Positions 45,583 to 46,249 of a DNA stretch of 46,249 nt are shown in pieces. The position numbers and the translations under genes are program-made. Position 1 is the stretch's first letter; each line of letters opens with the position of its first letter. The stretch lies in contig CASEYW010000014.1 in assembly GCA_949292215.1 (NCBI GenBank), forward strand, positions 1 to 46,249, read 5' to 3'. Origin of the DNA: an uncultured bacterium. Lineage in GTDB: Bacteria; Verrucomicrobiota; Lentisphaeria; Victivallales; UBA1829. Below the pieces are notes generated by a model, which saw only the letters and a list, made by a program, of their open reading frames with translations, had not been told where the DNA came from and searched no databases.

Positions 45583-46249
45583 TCAGCGGAACAGAGCGTT
45601 CGGATGGATTTTAGTCCGGATGAAATACTCCGATTTCGCTTCTGCATGTCCATCGGCGAACAGCAGGTTGAAGGCATTGGGCGAATGGATGCGCCAGAAA
45701 TAGTGGTTGGTGTACCAGTACCATCTCGCATGATTCCCGCCCGTCGCGGTCGTGATGTCCCCGATCAGGAAAAAGTCGGAAAGGCGGGTTACCCGTTTCA
45801 GGTCGATATAGCGCTGGTTGGTGTCTCCTCCGTAGGAGATCGACCAGTCGCCACGGGTTGGATTCCCTTCAAAACAGCCTTTGAAGTTTTCCGTGTAGGC
45901 GTATTTGGAAACCCGCATCTCGGAAATGGACCAGCGGTCTCTGCCGTACGAGGTGCTCGAACCGTTTTCCGCAGGAGGTTTCGGATCGCTCGATGGACAG
46001 AAGCTGATCGTATCCGTGGTATTCATATATCCTGTAAACACCAGCCAGCCTGCCCAGCTGAGCCAGAAGCTGGAAGTGTCGAGCATCATCATCGTATCGT
46101 TGTTGTCGTTGGAATACTGGGCAATGCACAGCGACGACTGCTTCATGTTGCTGATGCAGGTGATGGCTTTGGCTTTCTGTCTCGCCGAGTTCAATGCCGG
46201 CAGAAGCAGCGCGGCAAGGATGGCAATAATCGCAATGACCACCAGCAAT
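45583..46249 (-). CDS. Prepilin-like protein (partial, start outside window)
   Basis: At least 221 residues; the leader and true start lie beyond the window edge. The first visible residues, [20 protein letters not shown], are the inner part of the pseudopilin helix, so only a few residues (leader and FTLIE) are missing. The body has [20 protein letters not shown] and ends with [19 protein letters not shown], the H-Xn-DG signature. It is the first visible gene of the leftward cassette prepilin, 1104-residue hydrolase, AraC regulator, mirroring those at 9120, 16468 and 37204. Confidence 0.88.
   Translation of the reverse strand, partial: LLVVIAIIAILAALLLPALNSARQKAKAITCISNMKQSSLCIAQYSNDNNDTMMMLDTSSFWLSWAGWLVFTGYMNTTDTISFCPSSDPKPPAENGSSTSYGRDRWSISEMRVSKYAYTENFKGCFEGNPTRGDWSISYGGDTNQRYIDLKRVTRLSDFFLIGDITTATGGNHARWYWYTNHYFWRIHSPNAFNLLFADGHAEAKSEYFIRTKIHPNALFR

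Noticed and set aside
1..46249. CRISPR array, insertion sequence or integrase
   Set aside because: No regularly spaced repeats, transposase motifs or recombinase residues were found; only the imperfect 42-bp repeats hint at mobility.

Overview
The window reads as a chromosome segment of a carbohydrate-degrading bacterium of the PVC group, most likely a Lentisphaerota (Victivallis-like) relative. This is inferred from the gene style, not from a marker gene. It has several short prepilin-like genes, each beside a regulator and a very large secreted glycoside hydrolase, many LacI/GntR/AraC regulators, and almost no visible transporter genes. Housekeeping genes (dut, a UAP-type nucleotidyltransferase, mutS, an M20 peptidase) interrupt the catabolic clusters.

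Layout. 1-1063: tail of a DNA/RNA non-specific nuclease, then about 0.95 kb without a confident gene, holding a terminator and a dense GAGGTC/GACCTC motif cluster. 1064-5143: two enzymes without signal peptides (clan GH-A barrel; GH78-like rhamnosidase) transcribed leftward and divergent from an AraC regulator. This block is flanked by imperfect 42-bp direct repeats. 5458-6383: an AT-rich pair, a 55-residue protein overlapping by one base an endonuclease/exonuclease/phosphatase-fold protein. 6538-7864: a decayed GH29-like fucosidase gene. 7840-14571: LacI regulator, divergent prepilin-like gene and a 1513-residue GH2-type enzyme. 15407-19907: GntR/LacI-type chimeric regulator, prepilin-like gene and a secreted clan GH-A enzyme. 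20219-27256: LacI regulator, two tandem paralogous secreted proteins of a family I cannot name (lyase-like toroid suspected), then a prepilin-like gene. 27554-29890: Gfo/Idh/MocA oxidoreductase divergent from a LacI regulator. 29968-36036: dut, UAP-type pyrophosphorylase, an unknown small protein, mutS and an M20 peptidase. 36023-41346: LacI regulator divergent from a prepilin-like gene and an 1126-residue GH. 41404-46249: the same kind of cassette on the other strand (prepilin-like gene running off the window, 1104-residue GH, AraC regulator).

How it works together. The recurring unit is local regulator + prepilin-like protein + giant secreted hydrolase, seen five times with different regulator classes and gene orders. 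Sugar-responsive regulators presumably switch on each secreted enzyme. The co-transcribed pseudopilin-like protein may help surface display or export, but that role is inference. Three of the giant enzymes share a module marked by the motif GGWTDQG. Several cassettes start from near-consensus sigma-70 promoters (TTGNCA, 17-bp spacer, TATAAT).
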